Shown here piece by piece: positions 1 to 9,903 of a DNA stretch of 62,701 bases. Each line of letters begins with the position of its first letter. Within the stretch, counting starts at the first letter, position 1. A program made the translations under genes and the position numbers. The notes beneath the pieces are model-generated. The model was not told the DNA's origin, did no database searches, and saw only the letters and a program-made list of their open reading frames with translations. Origin of the DNA: an uncultured Opitutaceae bacterium (GTDB taxonomy: Bacteria; Verrucomicrobiota; Verrucomicrobiia; Opitutales; Opitutaceae). The stretch covers positions 2,501-65,201 of the forward strand of contig CALAOT010000116.1 of assembly GCA_937889545.1 (NCBI GenBank), written 5' to 3'.

Positions 1-432
1 TTCGCGGTCGAGGAGGAGGGCTTCAAGCTCAAGATCCGGCGCGGCGCCAACGGCCTGCCGACGGTGTCCACGGCGAAGGGATCCAATCCCCCATTCGTTC
101 CCGTCGACTATAACTCGACGGCCCCAATGCCGGCGCCGGCCCCGATCCAGTCGTCGCTTCCGGGGACGCCGGCCGCCGCCGAGGAGCCCGGGGTGACCTA
201 CGTCAAATCCCCCATGGTGGGCACGTTCTACAGGTCTCCGTCGCCCGAGAGCAAACCGTTCGTGGACGTCGGCTCGAAGATCGAGGACAACTCTCTGGTC
301 TGCATCATCGAGGCGATGAAGATCATGAACGAGATTCAGGCCGAAACCAAGGGCACCGTTGTCGAGATCCTGGTCGAGAATGGCCAGCCCGTCGAATACG
401 GCCAGCGGCTCTTCAAGTTGAGGCAGAACTGA
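1..432 (+). CDS. accB: Biotin carboxyl carrier protein of acetyl-CoA carboxylase (5' end missing)
   Basis: The reading frame is open from base 1, so the gene begins before the window; a GTG at 64 is internal. AccB carries the biotin that biotin carboxylase charges with CO2 in the first step of fatty-acid synthesis. The visible part has a variable, Ala/Pro-rich linker (about codons 40-62) and then a complete biotinyl domain with [11 protein letters not shown] and EAMKIMNE; the lysine that takes biotin is the codon at 319-321. The biotin carboxylase gene follows 77 bases downstream on the same strand, the usual accB-accC order. The upstream residues are typical of the AccB N-terminal domain. 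Identity is secure; only the N-terminus is missing. Confidence 0.96.
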   Translation, partial: FAVEEEGFKLKIRRGANGLPTVSTAKGSNPPFVPVDYNSTAPMPAPAPIQSSLPGTPAAAEEPGVTYVKSPMVGTFYRSPSPESKPFVDVGSKIEDNSLVCIIEAMKIMNEIQAETKGTVVEILVENGQPVEYGQRLFKLRQN

Positions 433-509
433 CAGAAGGCCTCCCATTGCCGCTGATTTCGACCAGGAGGCGCCTCCCGGGGTGAATAGGCTGGTCAAAC
501 GTCGACTCG

Positions 510-1874
510 ATGATCCAAAAAATCCTCATCGCCAACCGCGGTGAAATCGCCCTGCGAATCGTCCGCGCATGCCGCGAGCTCGGCATCAAGACGCTCGCGG
601 TCTATTCCGAGGCGGATGTCCAGTCGCTCCACGTGCAGCTCGCCGACGAGGCGATATGCATCGGCGGCCCCCGCAGCGCGGACAGCTACCTGAGGGCCGA
701 CCGGATCATAAGCGCGGCCGAGATCGCCGATGTCGACGCCATCCATCCAGGGTACGGCTTCCTGGCGGAGAACGCGAAATTCGCCGAGCAATGCGAGTCC
801 TGTAACATCAAGTTCATAGGTCCTAAGTCCAAATCCATCAAGCTGATGGGAGACAAGGCGGTTGCAAGGGAAACCGTCAGGAAGGCGCACGTGAATACCG
901 TGCCGGGCAGCGACGGGCCCGTCGAGTCCGAGGGCGAGGCGGTCAAGATCGCGCGCAAGATCGGCTATCCCGTAATCATCAAGGCGGTCGCCGGCGGGGG
1001 CGGGCGCGGCATGCGGATCGCCCACAACGACGTTTCGTTCGCCAAGGAATACCACGTCGCCCGGAACGAGGCGGAAAAGGCGTTCGGCGACGGGAGGGTG
1101 TACCTGGAGCGGTACATCGAGCGGCCCCGGCACATCGAGTTCCAGATCCTGGCGGACAGCCACGGGAAAGTGATCCACCTTGGCGAAAGGGACTGCTCGG
1201 TCCAGCGCCGCCACCAGAAGCTCATCGAGGAGGCCCCGTCGCCGTTCTTCACGGCCGACCTGCGCAAGAAGATGGGCAAAGCCGCGGTCCGCGCAGCCGA
1301 GGCGGCCGAGTACGAGAACGCCGGCACGATCGAATTCCTCGTGGACCCCAAGGGCAATTTCTACTTCATCGAGATGAACACCCGCATCCAGGTGGAGCAT
1401 GCCGTCACCGAGGAGGTGACCGGCATCGACCTGATCAAGGAGCAGATCCGCATCGCCAATGGCGACAAGCTCGATATGGACCAGGGGGACGTCACGTTTA
1501 CCAAGCATGCGATCGAATGCCGGATCAACGCGGAGGACCCGGCGGCCAACTTCGCGCCGTCTCCCGGGACGATCGGCCTTTACTACCCGCCCGGCGGGCC
1601 CGGCGTACGGATCGACAGCCACATCTACAGCGGCTACGTCATCCCGCCCTACTATGACTCGCTGATCGGGAAGCTCATCTGTTTCGGCTCGACCAGGAAG
1701 GTCGCGCTCGAGCGGGCCTACCGGGCCCTAAGCGAGTACCTCATCCGGGGAATCAAGACAACGATCCCGCTCCACAAGGCGATCATGGCCGACCCCCTCT
1801 TCATCGAGGGCAAGGCGACGACGGCCTACATGGAGGAGTTCCTTACTCGGACGACTCCGGACCTGTTTTCCTGA
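510..1874 (+). CDS. accC: Acetyl-CoA carboxylase biotin carboxylase subunit
   Basis: This 454-residue ATP-grasp enzyme carboxylates the biotin on AccB using ATP and bicarbonate. The N-terminal fold begins [19 protein letters not shown], the glycine-rich ATP loop is GGGGRGMR (about residues 163-170), and the active-site stretch [15 protein letters not shown] (about 288-302) is intact. Length fits the family (about 450). The ATG at 510 gives the standard N-terminus [11 protein letters not shown]. It forms an operon with accB. Its last 32 bases overlap the end of prmA on the other strand, so there is no room for a terminator between the two convergent genes. Confidence 0.97.
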   Translation: MIQKILIANRGEIALRIVRACRELGIKTLAVYSEADVQSLHVQLADEAICIGGPRSADSYLRADRIISAAEIADVDAIHPGYGFLAENAKFAEQCESCNIKFIGPKSKSIKLMGDKAVARETVRKAHVNTVPGSDGPVESEGEAVKIARKIGYPVIIKAVAGGGGRGMRIAHNDVSFAKEYHVARNEAEKAFGDGRVYLERYIERPRHIEFQILADSHGKVIHLGERDCSVQRRHQKLIEEAPSPFFTADLRKKMGKAAVRAAEAAEYENAGTIEFLVDPKGNFYFIEMNTRIQVEHAVTEEVTGIDLIKEQIRIANGDKLDMDQGDVTFTKHAIECRINAEDPAANFAPSPGTIGLYYPPGGPGVRIDSHIYSGYVIPPYYDSLIGKLICFGSTRKVALERAYRALSEYLIRGIKTTIPLHKAIMADPLFIEGKATTAYMEEFLTRTTPDLFS

Positions 1875-2772
1875 CGCCCGCAAGGGGCGGGCGGCGCAGG
1901 CAGGCGTCGCACCATTCGCCGAGGACCCTCGAGTCGAATGCCCAGCCCGGCGCCGCCGCGGCAAACGCGCGCCGGACGGCCGCGATCTCGGACGCGAGGA
2001 TCCCGCTCATTGCAAGGACGCCGCCCGGGGCGACCGCCGAGGCAAGCTCGCGGGAGTGACGGACAAGCGCGTCCGCCTGGATGTTCGCCATGACCAGCCC
2101 TGCGTCCCCTCCCCCCAGCCCCTGCGGCAGGGTCGCAGTGGCGAACAGGACCCTGCCCGAAAGGCCGTTGAGCTCCGCATTTTCGCAGCTCATCCGCACC
2201 GCATCCGCATCGCTGTCGAATCCCGACACGTCGCCGAATCCCAGCAGGGCCGCGGAAAGGGCGAGGATTCCGGAGCCGCAGCCGGCGTCGACAATTCGGG
2301 TGTTTCCCGGCGCAGCCCCACCACCCGCGAGGGCCGCCTCGAACTCGACCAGCCTTTCGATGCAAAGCCGCGTCGTCTCGTGGTTGCCCGTGCCGAACGC
2401 CATTCCGGGGTCGAGCCAGAGCACGGAGTGCCCGGCGGGGAGGCGGAAAGCCTCCCGCTCCCACACGGGAACCCAGTGGAGCCTGCCGAAGGACCACGCC
2501 TTGAAATGCTCCCGGTAGCTGTTCGCCCAGTCCGAATCGGGCAGCCTCCGCAGCCGGGGTCCGCCCAGGGGCGCGGCCGCAAGGGCCGGGCGAAGCTCCG
2601 ACCACCGCGACCGCGCCTCGGCCCCGGCGCGGAAGATTCCCACGATCCAGGCCCGCCCGGCGACCGCATCCTCGAGAAGGGTCCATCCGCCGGAGCCGGA
2701 CTCGAGCAGCGCAATCTCCGTCTCCTCGGCGGCGCCCGCCGGGATCTCCGCCCTGATCTCCCAAAGCTCCAT
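1843..2772 (-). CDS. prmA: Ribosomal protein L11 methyltransferase
   Basis: A 309-residue class I SAM-dependent methyltransferase, slightly longer than the E. coli enzyme (293). The SAM-binding motif VDAGCGSG lies at residues 161-168, preceded by the PrmA-specific [14 protein letters not shown] (121-134), and the substrate-side motif appears as ANIQADAL. PrmA trimethylates ribosomal protein L11 in the cytoplasm. It is the last gene of a seven-gene block on this strand; purN ends 4 bases before its ATG. Its 3' end runs into accC on the opposite strand. Confidence 0.92.
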   Translation of the reverse strand: MELWEIRAEIPAGAAEETEIALLESGSGGWTLLEDAVAGRAWIVGIFRAGAEARSRWSELRPALAAAPLGGPRLRRLPDSDWANSYREHFKAWSFGRLHWVPVWEREAFRLPAGHSVLWLDPGMAFGTGNHETTRLCIERLVEFEAALAGGGAAPGNTRIVDAGCGSGILALSAALLGFGDVSGFDSDADAVRMSCENAELNGLSGRVLFATATLPQGLGGGDAGLVMANIQADALVRHSRELASAVAPGGVLAMSGILASEIAAVRRAFAAAAPGWAFDSRVLGEWCDACLRRPPLAGVRKTGPESSE

Positions 2773-2776
2773 GGGT

Positions 2777-3361
2777 TCAGCCGGGCGGCCGGGCCCCGCT
2801 CAGCCGCGCGATCACCTCGGGCAGCAGGGCGTGCTCGGCCGCGTGCACCTTGGCCTCGAGCGACTCCAGGGTCTCGCCCGCCTCGATCCTCACGGCGGCT
2901 TGGTCGATGATCGGGCCGCCGTCGACCTCGGCTGTCACGTGATGGACCGTGCAGCCCGTGATCCTCACGCCCCTCCGCAGGGCCTGGCCGATCGCGTCGA
3001 GCCCAGGAAAGCTGGGAAGGAGGCTGGGATGCAGGTTGATGATCCGGCCCGCGAATGCGCCCAGGAACGCGGGCTTGAGGACGCGCATGAAGCCCGCAAG
3101 TACGACCAGGTCGGGCCCCGCGCCCGACACGGCCGCGATGAACCTTGCCTCGCCCTCCCCGTCGAGCTTGGTCCTGAAAGGCGAGGGATCGACAAAGCCG
3201 GACGGCACCCCGAACCGCGGGCCCAGCTTGAGGATGGGGGCGTCGGCCACGTCGGAAAAAACCGCCACGACGCGGGCGCCCCCCAGCCGGCCGGCCTGCT
3301 GGGCGAGGAGGACGGCCTCGGCGTTGGAGCCGCGTCCTGAGCCGAGGATGACAACGCGCAT
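2777..3361 (-). CDS. purN: Phosphoribosylglycinamide formyltransferase
   Basis: A 194-residue GAR transformylase that moves a formyl group from 10-formyl-tetrahydrofolate to GAR in purine synthesis. The phosphate-binding loop is GSGRGSNAEA at the N-terminus. The catalytic triad is visible as N109 and H111 in INLHPSLLPSFPG and D147 in EVDGGPIID. Length and architecture match the folate-dependent PurN rather than the ATP-dependent PurT. It sits between the heptose adenylyltransferase gene (8-base gap) and prmA (4-base gap), so all three are probably cotranscribed. Confidence 0.95.
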   Translation of the reverse strand: MRVVILGSGRGSNAEAVLLAQQAGRLGGARVVAVFSDVADAPILKLGPRFGVPSGFVDPSPFRTKLDGEGEARFIAAVSGAGPDLVVLAGFMRVLKPAFLGAFAGRIINLHPSLLPSFPGLDAIGQALRRGVRITGCTVHHVTAEVDGGPIIDQAAVRIEAGETLESLEAKVHAAEHALLPEVIARLSGARPPG

Positions 3362-3369
3362 GCGGCCCG

Positions 3370-3891
3370 TCAGACCGATCCGGCGGCCTTGATGCGCCGG
3401 ACGAGCCTCGTCGTGCTGAACCCGCGCAGGAACGGGAGGAACACGATCTTTGAGCCGGCCGCCTCGAGCGCCGCCCGTTCCGAGGGATCCAACCTGGCGA
3501 GCGTGTAATCGCCAGCCTTGCAGTAGACGTCGGGCTTGAGCGCGGCGATCTCCCGGGCGAGGCGCTTGCCCCTGAAGATCACGACCCCGTCCACCGAGCG
3601 GAGCTGGGCCAGCGTGTAGGCGCGCGAGCCCTCGTCCATGATCGGCCGGCGCGGCCCCTTCAGCCGCCGTGTGCTCTGGTCGGAATTGAGCGCCACGAAG
3701 AGCTTGCCCTTCCTTCCCGCCAGCCTGCGGGCCGCCTCCAGGAAGGAAGCGTGCCCTGGGTGGAGGAGGTCGAAGACGCCGTTCGTCAGGACGAACGCGC
3801 CGCCGTCGCGCGCGACCCTCCTGCGGATCGCGACCGCCCTCTTGAGCGGCACGAGCCTTGGATTTCCGGGCGTTGGGGGGGATGAGGGCAC
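3370..3891 (-). CDS. Stand-alone HldE C-terminal-type (RfaE domain II) adenylyltransferase
   Basis: A cytidylyltransferase-fold protein that matches the adenylyltransferase half of HldE: TNGVFDLLHPGHASFLEAA holds the HxGH nucleotide-binding motif, and FSTTRLVRRI near the end is the family's ISTT-type signature. The expected reaction is ATP plus D-glycero-beta-D-manno-heptose 1-phosphate to ADP-heptose, for lipopolysaccharide core. No kinase half is fused or nearby. The frame is open back to an ATG at 3942, but that would overlap dnaJ by about 50 bases; the GTG at 3891, one base after the dnaJ stop, gives 173 residues and a normal domain. The start is therefore a choice. Confidence 0.85.
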   Translation of the reverse strand: MPSSPPTPGNPRLVPLKRAVAIRRRVARDGGAFVLTNGVFDLLHPGHASFLEAARRLAGRKGKLFVALNSDQSTRRLKGPRRPIMDEGSRAYTLAQLRSVDGVVIFRGKRLAREIAALKPDVYCKAGDYTLARLDPSERAALEAAGSKIVFLPFLRGFSTTRLVRRIKAAGSV

Positions 3892-3892
3892 T

Positions 3893-5023
3893 TCAGAAGA
3901 ATTTCTTCGCCTTCTCAAAGAACTTGCGCGACGTGGGCTCATGCGCGTCGCCGCTCACGCGCGCGAACTCCTCGAGAATCCTCCGCTGCTCGGGGCCGAG
4001 AGTTGCCGGGACCTCGACGTGGACCCGGACAAGCTGGTCGCCATGCCGTCCCCCGCGCAGCGACGGCATTCCGCGGTCGCGCAGCCGGAAGGTCGTCCCG
4101 CTCTGCGTTCCAGTCGGGATCTTGAGGCTCGCCTTGCCCGAAAGAGTCGGCACCTCGATCGATCCCCCTAGCGTCGCAAGCGTGAACTTGATGGGGATCT
4201 CGCAGAAAAGGTCGTCCCCCTGGCGCTCGAAGAGCTCGTGCTCCTTCACGGTGAGCACGATGTAGAGGTCCCCCGGCGTCCCGCCGGCGGTGGCCGCCTC
4301 GCCGTTCCCCGCCGAGCGCAGGCGCGAACCCGTGTCGACTCCCGGCGGAATCCGCACATTGAGCTTCGTCGTCCTTGCGACCCGCCCCTCGCCGCGGCAG
4401 GCCGAGCACGGCTTCTCGATCTTCACGCCCGCGCCCCCGCAGGCCGGGCAGGTCTGCGTGAACACGATGATCCCGCCCGACCGGCGGACCTGGCCGGCGC
4501 CCCTGCAGGTGGGGCACGTCACGCGCTTGGATCCCGGCTCGGCGCCGGAGCCGTGGCAATGCTCGCAGGCGGTCAGCTTGCGGAAAGAAATCTCCTTCTC
4601 CACGCCGCGCGCGGCCTCCTCGAGCGTGATCTCCAGGTCGTAGCGCAGATCGGAGCCGTCGCGGCTGCCGTCGCGCGCGCCGCCCCCGAACATCTCGTCG
4701 AAGATCCCGCCGCCCCCCCCGCCCTGCCCGAAGACCTCGCGAAAGATGTCGAACGGGTCGTGGAATCCCCCCGGGCCGCGCGCGCCCGCGCCCGGTCCCT
4801 GGAACGCGGCGTGCCCGAAGCGGTCGTACGCCGCCCGCTTTTCCGGGTCCTTCAGCGCCTCATAGGCCTCGGAGACCTTCTTGAACATCTCCTCGGCCTC
4901 CTTGTTGCCGGGGTTCTTGTCCGGATGGAACTGGACCGCCTTCTTGCGATACGCCTTCTTCAGCTCCTCCTCCGTCGCATTCCTCGAGACGCCGAGAAGG
5001 TCGTAGTAATCCTCTTTTGCCAT
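3893..5023 (-). CDS. dnaJ: Chaperone protein DnaJ
   Basis: A 376-residue type I DnaJ that delivers substrates to DnaK and stimulates its ATPase. The J domain begins [12 protein letters not shown] and holds HPD at residues 33-35. A Gly/Phe-rich linker (about 75-115) follows, then four zinc-binding CxxCxGxG repeats ([32 protein letters not shown]; about 150-220) and a complete C-terminal substrate domain. All eight zinc cysteines are present. grpE ends 3 bases upstream, so the two co-chaperones are translated from one message. dnaK is not in the window. Confidence 0.97.
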   Translation of the reverse strand: MAKEDYYDLLGVSRNATEEELKKAYRKKAVQFHPDKNPGNKEAEEMFKKVSEAYEALKDPEKRAAYDRFGHAAFQGPGAGARGPGGFHDPFDIFREVFGQGGGGGGIFDEMFGGGARDGSRDGSDLRYDLEITLEEAARGVEKEISFRKLTACEHCHGSGAEPGSKRVTCPTCRGAGQVRRSGGIIVFTQTCPACGGAGVKIEKPCSACRGEGRVARTTKLNVRIPPGVDTGSRLRSAGNGEAATAGGTPGDLYIVLTVKEHELFERQGDDLFCEIPIKFTLATLGGSIEVPTLSGKASLKIPTGTQSGTTFRLRDRGMPSLRGGRHGDQLVRVHVEVPATLGPEQRRILEEFARVSGDAHEPTSRKFFEKAKKFF

Positions 5024-5026
5024 GCT

Positions 5027-5575
5027 TCAGCCCGCCGCCCCCTCGACCGGTTTGCCGCTCGAAACGATGACGGAGGCGGGGCGCAGCACGCGCCCGTTCA
5101 GGACGTAGCCCATGCGCACGACCTTGAGGACGTGCTCGGCCGCCACGGCCGTGCTCGGCTGGTGGGAGATCGCCTCGTGCTGGTGCGGGTCGAAGGGCTG
5201 GCCGAGCGGATTGATCTCGCCCAGCCCGTGCGCCGCAAGCGCGGCCTTGAGCTGCTGCTGCAGGAGTTCCACGCCGCCCACGAGAACCTTCAGGTCGGCC
5301 TTCGGCTCCTTCGCCGATGCGAGCCCGAGGGCGAGGTTGTCCAGCGCCGGCAGAAGGTCCTCGAGAAGCCGCGACGACGCGAACAGGCGGAGCTCGTCCT
5401 TCTCGCGCACCGTCCTGCGGCGGAAATTCTCGAGGTCGGCCGCGGCCCGAAGATAGCGGTCGCGGTTCTCGGCCGCCTCCTTCTTCGCCGCCGCAAGCTG
5501 CTCGGCCGCCGCAACCGCGGTCTGCGGCTCGGCCTCCTTGCTGCCCTTGGCGTCTGTTTTTTCGGAGGTGCTCAT
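5027..5575 (-). CDS. grpE: Nucleotide exchange factor GrpE
   Basis: A 182-residue GrpE homologue that releases ADP from DnaK. The N-terminal third is a charged, Ala/Glu-rich helix (about residues 10-50) typical of the GrpE dimerisation coil, running into NRDRYLRAAADLENFRRRT, the most conserved part. The C-terminal beta domain contains NPLGQPFDPHQHEAI and VLKVVRMGYVLNGRVLRPASVIVS, the standard end of the family. It lies between the AsmA-like gene (19-base gap) and dnaJ (3-base gap). Its place inside a housekeeping operon headed by manA suggests basal as well as heat-shock expression; no CIRCE element was seen. Confidence 0.96.
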   Translation of the reverse strand: MSTSEKTDAKGSKEAEPQTAVAAAEQLAAAKKEAAENRDRYLRAAADLENFRRRTVREKDELRLFASSRLLEDLLPALDNLALGLASAKEPKADLKVLVGGVELLQQQLKAALAAHGLGEINPLGQPFDPHQHEAISHQPSTAVAAEHVLKVVRMGYVLNGRVLRPASVIVSSGKPVEGAAG

Positions 5576-5594
5576 GCCAAAGGGGGCGATTCAA

Positions 5595-6377
5595 CTACTG
5601 CTTCGGCGATTGTTCAAGTTTCTCAAGCAGGCCCTTCAGAAGCTTCTCGGCTTTCTTCCCGGTCTCCTTGACCTCGTTCTTGAAGTGCGCGGCGTCCCCT
5701 ACCGCGGCGGCCAGCGCGGTGCCAAGATCGCCGGGGAGCAGCCGCGCGACATCGTGACGCAGGAGAAAATCGTGCAGGCTCCTCACAACACCGGGCACGA
5801 GGAGCTGCCGCGGGCCGGTCACGTCTATGTAGGTCTGGTCGATGCGCAGGTTGTAGGTCCTCTCGTCCAGCTGCGCCCCCGAATAGTCGGCGACAACCAG
5901 CTGGTCGAGGCGCAGGTGCAGGACCTTCACGAGGTAGCCGGCCGGCTTCGGGGGCGCGGGAGATCCCGCCTTCGCGCCAGGGCCGGGACCGCCCCGCGTG
6001 AACGCTCCTATGAAATCGCCCGCGTTCGTCTTGCCGTCGCTTCGCCGCATGACCACGATTCTCCCTATGTCGAGGTCGAGGCTGTCGACCACGATCCGGC
6101 CCGAGAACATCCACGGGAACTCCTCCACCTCCGCACGGAGCTCGCGCAGCTGGACAAAGTCGGGCTTCGGATATCCGGGCGGGTTGTTCGCAACGAGCCC
6201 CCGGACAACCACTCGGCCCGTGAAGGGGTTGGCGGTCAGGACCGCAACGCGGAAATCAAAGCCCGTGACGGCGCGCAGCTCATGCTCCACGGCCTTCGGG
6301 AGGAAGGCCATCCATGCGAGCGCGGCCAGAGCGAAGGCCCCGCCGAGGAAGAGGCAAGCCTTGGCTGTTCCGCTCAC
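5595..6377 (-). CDS. AsmA-like single-pass membrane protein of unknown role
   Basis: A 260-residue protein with one N-terminal transmembrane helix (about residues 6-26) and a periplasmic domain. The segment after the helix (VTGFDFRVAVLTANPFTGRV, then LRAEVEEFPWMFSGRIVVDSL) resembles the start of AsmA/DUF748-type proteins, which act in envelope lipid traffic. This family link is read by eye and is tentative. The C-terminus is a Lys/Glu-rich amphipathic helix. A longer frame runs back to 6656, but that lies inside manA; the GTG at 6377 overlaps the manA stop by four bases (GTGA), a typical coupled start. It sits between manA and grpE. Confidence 0.75.
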   Translation of the reverse strand: MSGTAKACLFLGGAFALAALAWMAFLPKAVEHELRAVTGFDFRVAVLTANPFTGRVVVRGLVANNPPGYPKPDFVQLRELRAEVEEFPWMFSGRIVVDSLDLDIGRIVVMRRSDGKTNAGDFIGAFTRGGPGPGAKAGSPAPPKPAGYLVKVLHLRLDQLVVADYSGAQLDERTYNLRIDQTYIDVTGPRQLLVPGVVRSLHDFLLRHDVARLLPGDLGTALAAAVGDAAHFKNEVKETGKKAEKLLKGLLEKLEQSPKQ

Positions 6378-7318
6378 GCGAAGTTTTCCGTCACCAGGAC
6401 GATCGCGAGCTCGGGGGCCCCGAACTGCGCGTCCGCCGACCACGGGATGAGTACGTTGTCTCCCGGCGGGATCGACCTTGCGCCCGCCGTCACGGTCCCT
6501 GCGACCACGCTCAGGATCCGGGGCTGGTCGCGGCCCGGAAGCCGCAGCGACTCGCCCCTTGCGAGGACCACGCGTCGGATGGTGAATTCGTCGCAGGACG
6601 CGATCGTGCCGGAGGTCGGGGCGGCCCTGACGAGGTCTGGCGGCCCCTCGTCCCACAGGATCGAGCGCAACGACTCCTCGACGTGAAGCTGGCGCGGCTT
6701 TCCGTCCAGCCCTGCGCGTCCCCAGTCGTAGATCCGGTAGGTCGTGTCGGAGTTCTGCTGGATCTCGAGGATGAGGTTGCCCGCGTCGATCGCGTGGACC
6801 TGCCCGCTGCGCACCAGGATCGAGTCACCCGAGGCGACCGAGACCTTGTTCACGCACTCCTCCGCGGTGTCCGCGGCGACCGCCTTGGCGAATCTCGCGC
6901 GCTTCACGCCGGGCTTGAGCCCGACAAAAAGCGACGCGCCGGGCACCGACTGCGCCACGTACCAGTTCTCGGTTTTGGACTCGCCCCCGAGGGAAGGCGC
7001 CACCGACGCAGGGGGATGGACCTGCAGGCTCAGCCGTTCGGAGCAATCCAGCCATTTGACGAGCAGTGGGAACCGCGCGGACGGGTCCCAGTCGGGCCCC
7101 ATGACCTTTGCCGCGTGGCGCCCGATCAGCTCGCGCAGGCTCGTCCCGTTGAAGGGCCCGCCCCTCACGCGGGACTGGGCCTCCGGCCTGTCGACAATCT
7201 CCCAGCTTTCTCCAATCGGAGGCCCGGGCGGCAGTTCGCGGCCGAGGAACGAGTGAAGCCTGCGCCCACCCCACACGCGCTCCTGGTAAAGAGGCTGGAA
7301 TTGAAGGACTTCTTGCAT
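6374..7318 (-). CDS. manA: Mannose-6-phosphate isomerase, class I
   Basis: A 314-residue cupin-fold zinc enzyme that interconverts mannose 6-phosphate and fructose 6-phosphate. Zinc ligands are seen in SLQVHPP (Gln and His), KTENWY (Glu) and SGQVHAID (His); the strongly conserved NSDTTYRIYDWGR lies in the second cupin. Length matches the short, Bacillus-like form. It is the first gene of the - strand operon that continues through grpE-dnaJ to prmA, and it faces ftsK across a 106-base divergent gap. Fructose 6-phosphate or GDP-mannose supply for glycans is its likely job. Confidence 0.93.
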   Translation of the reverse strand: MQEVLQFQPLYQERVWGGRRLHSFLGRELPPGPPIGESWEIVDRPEAQSRVRGGPFNGTSLRELIGRHAAKVMGPDWDPSARFPLLVKWLDCSERLSLQVHPPASVAPSLGGESKTENWYVAQSVPGASLFVGLKPGVKRARFAKAVAADTAEECVNKVSVASGDSILVRSGQVHAIDAGNLILEIQQNSDTTYRIYDWGRAGLDGKPRQLHVEESLRSILWDEGPPDLVRAAPTSGTIASCDEFTIRRVVLARGESLRLPGRDQPRILSVVAGTVTAGARSIPPGDNVLIPWSADAQFGAPELAIVLVTENFA

Positions 7319-7338
7319 GTCGGAGTATGTCGAGATGG

Positions 7339-7369
7339 TTGCAAAAAAGGTTCGGGAGGGATTTACAAT
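7339..7369 (+). promoter_or_regulatory. Candidate sigma-70-type promoter for ftsK
   Basis: In the 106-base gap between manA and ftsK, TACAAT at 7364-7369 is a good -10 hexamer. TTGCAA at 7339-7344 could serve as -35, but the 19-base spacing is longer than ideal. Transcription would begin near 7376 and leave a leader of about 50 bases before the ftsK ATG at 7425. The assignment rests only on these hexamers. Confidence 0.35.
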
Positions 7370-7424
7370 TGCCCCCCCCGGCTGCTAGCGTCCAATCGGC
7401 GATTCACTGCGCCCTGAAGCACAG

Positions 7425-9839
7425 ATGCCCAAACTAGATAGTTCAAATCCAAACGGCGGTCCGTACTACCAAGGGCCAAGGTACCGCCCGAACTGGATGG
7501 CCGCGATATTCTCCTTCGTGGCTGGAACATACCTTTCGGCGGCGCTGATAAGCTATGACCCGAGCCAGGTGACTTTCCGTTCGACGTCGCCGGCGTTGAC
7601 GAACTGGGTCGGCTGGGTGGGCGCGGACACGGTCTGGGTGCTCCTCTATTCCGTCGGCGCCAGCACGATGCTCCTCCCCTTCGCGCTGTTGTGGATGGCC
7701 TACGTCGCGATCCGAAACTCGCGCCACCTGGTCGGGACACGCATCACGGCAATCGTCATCGGGATCGTGTCGCTGTCGGGGCTCCTGGCCATGTTCGAGA
7801 GCTACAAGGAGAATGACCGGTTCCCGAGGGCGTTGGGCGGGCTGACCGGCCAGATGATCTACCAGAAGCTGCTTGCGGACGCGCTCGGGCCGTTCGGCAC
7901 GGGGCTTTTCCTGGGAGCGATCTACTGCTTCGCGTTCCTTTTCGTAGCCACGAGGGACATCGGCTCCGACGTGGAGAAGATGCTTACAAACTTCTCGAAA
8001 TGGAAGGCGGATCGCGCGAAGGGCAGGGCGGCGCTCGAGGAGGACAAGACCAAGCGCAGGGAGGAGCGCGCAAAGCGAAGGGCTGCGCTGGCTTCGCCCC
8101 TGCCGGATGTGGCCCCGCAGCACGTCGGCCCTCTCAGCTCAAGGAAGATCTTCTCGACCAAGCCGGTCGACGATGCCCTGACGCGGGCGATCGCCAGGAT
8201 TCCCGCGGCCCCCGGCGCGGAGCCTGAGCCCAAGGCCGAGACGAGGCCTCCCGCCGCCAAGGAGCAGGCCGCGAAGATCGAGCTCAAGATCGTGAAGCCG
8301 GAGGAGCCGAAGAAGGCAAAGGTCATTCTCCCGCAGACCTCCGATGCGAATTACGAGTTTCCGCCGCTCAGGCTCCTGAAGGAGCAGGTGAAGCCGCTGG
8401 CTGGCAGCACCGACGAGGAGCACCAGCACAACGCGGCGACCCTGCTCCGGATCCTGGGCGAGTTCGGCGTCGAGGTGAAGATCGGGGAGATCCATGTCGG
8501 ACCTGTGATCACCCGGTATGAGGTCGTGCCCGCGGCCGGCGTGCGGGTGGAGAAGATCGCGGGCCTGGACAAGAACATCGCGCTCGGAATGCGCGCGCAG
8601 TCCGTCCGCATTCTCGCACCCATCCCCGGCAAGGCCGCGGTGGGCGTGGAGGTGCCGAACCTGCATCCGACGCCGGTCGGGATGCGCGAGCTGCTCGAGA
8701 GCGAGGACTGGGTGGACGCGAAGGCCGAGCTTCCGATCGCGCTCGGCCGTGACGTCTCGGGAAAGCCGCTCGTCTCGGACCTCGCGAAGATGCCCCACCT
8801 GCTGATCGCCGGCGCGACCGGCTCGGGCAAATCGGTCTGCATCAACTCGATCATCACGTCCATCCTGTACTCGAAGAGCCCCAAGGATGTGCGGCTCATT
8901 CTGGTGGACCCCAAGGTCGTCGAGCTGAAGATGTTCAACAGCCTTCCGCACATGCTGATATCGGTCGTCACCGAGCCGAAGAAGGTGCCGGCGGCGCTCA
9001 AGTGGCTCCTGGGCGAGATGGAGCAAAGATACCAGTTCTTCGCAAAGGCGAACGTGAGGAACATCGTCGGGTTCAACACGCGCAAGAAGGGCCACAAGGG
9101 CGAGTCGGACTCGCAGGTCCCGCTGCAGGGGCTCGATCCCTTGGGCGCCGACAGCCCGGAGATCCCCGAGCACATCCCCTACATCGTCGCGATCATCGAC
9201 GAGCTCGCCGACCTGATGATACTCGCGCCCGCGGAAATCGAGACCTCGATCGCGCGCCTGGCGCAGCTAGCTCGCGCCGCCGGCATACACCTGATCATAG
9301 CGACGCAGCGCCCCTCGGTGAACGTCATCACGGGCGTCATCAAGGCCAACCTGCCGTCGCGGATCGCGTTCCAGGTCCCGTCATCCGTGGATTCGCGAAC
9401 CATCCTCGACTCCAAGGGCGCCGACACGCTGATCGGGCGCGGCGACATGCTCTTCTCCCCGCCCGGCACTTCGCGCCTCGTGCGCGCGCAGGGTGTGTTC
9501 GTCGGGGACGACGAGATCCACGAGATCGTCGAGTTCCTGAAGCGCAACGGCCCGCCCAAGCTCGCGCAGGACGTGCAGCTACACATCGACCGCACGGCGA
9601 GCGAGGACGAGGAGGGGGACGACGAAGGCGACCTCGGGAGCGACGAGGAGCTGTATTCCCAGGCGCTCGAGGTGCTAAAGTCCACGAGGCGCGCGAGCAC
9701 GTCGATGCTGCAGCGCCGGCTGCGGATCGGCTACAACCGGGCGGCGCGCATCATGGAGATCATGGAGGAGAAGGGGATCGTGGGGCCCGAGAACGGCTCG
9801 AGCCCCCGCGAGATCATCGGCGACCTCGACGCGCAGTGA
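7425..9839 (+). CDS. ftsK: DNA translocase FtsK/SpoIIIE
   Basis: An 804-residue membrane-anchored motor that pumps chromosome termini through the division septum. Four transmembrane helices lie at about 25-43, 69-95, 105-124 and 155-174. A charged, Lys/Glu/Pro-rich linker follows (about 185-305), then the RecA-like motor with Walker A GATGSGKS (about 461-468) and Walker B VAIIDELADLM (about 587-597). The C-terminal gamma winged helix is complete (from about 735, ending SPREIIGDLDAQ) and should read polarity sequences and activate XerCD. The linker is short compared with E. coli (1329 residues in all). A rodZ-like gene follows on the same strand. Confidence 0.96.
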   Translation: MPKLDSSNPNGGPYYQGPRYRPNWMAAIFSFVAGTYLSAALISYDPSQVTFRSTSPALTNWVGWVGADTVWVLLYSVGASTMLLPFALLWMAYVAIRNSRHLVGTRITAIVIGIVSLSGLLAMFESYKENDRFPRALGGLTGQMIYQKLLADALGPFGTGLFLGAIYCFAFLFVATRDIGSDVEKMLTNFSKWKADRAKGRAALEEDKTKRREERAKRRAALASPLPDVAPQHVGPLSSRKIFSTKPVDDALTRAIARIPAAPGAEPEPKAETRPPAAKEQAAKIELKIVKPEEPKKAKVILPQTSDANYEFPPLRLLKEQVKPLAGSTDEEHQHNAATLLRILGEFGVEVKIGEIHVGPVITRYEVVPAAGVRVEKIAGLDKNIALGMRAQSVRILAPIPGKAAVGVEVPNLHPTPVGMRELLESEDWVDAKAELPIALGRDVSGKPLVSDLAKMPHLLIAGATGSGKSVCINSIITSILYSKSPKDVRLILVDPKVVELKMFNSLPHMLISVVTEPKKVPAALKWLLGEMEQRYQFFAKANVRNIVGFNTRKKGHKGESDSQVPLQGLDPLGADSPEIPEHIPYIVAIIDELADLMILAPAEIETSIARLAQLARAAGIHLIIATQRPSVNVITGVIKANLPSRIAFQVPSSVDSRTILDSKGADTLIGRGDMLFSPPGTSRLVRAQGVFVGDDEIHEIVEFLKRNGPPKLAQDVQLHIDRTASEDEEGDDEGDLGSDEELYSQALEVLKSTRRASTSMLQRRLRIGYNRAARIMEIMEEKGIVGPENGSSPREIIGDLDAQ

Positions 9840-9903
9840 CGGCCAGCCGTTCCACCATTAAATCATTCTTTCCCTGCCCCTGAAAACCTGCAAGTGATCC
9901 ATC

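Noticed and set aside
495..1622. 375-codon open frame on - opposite accC
   Set aside because: Shadow of accC; composition is Arg/Asp/Leu-rich with no domain, as expected from the reverse of a GC-rich gene.
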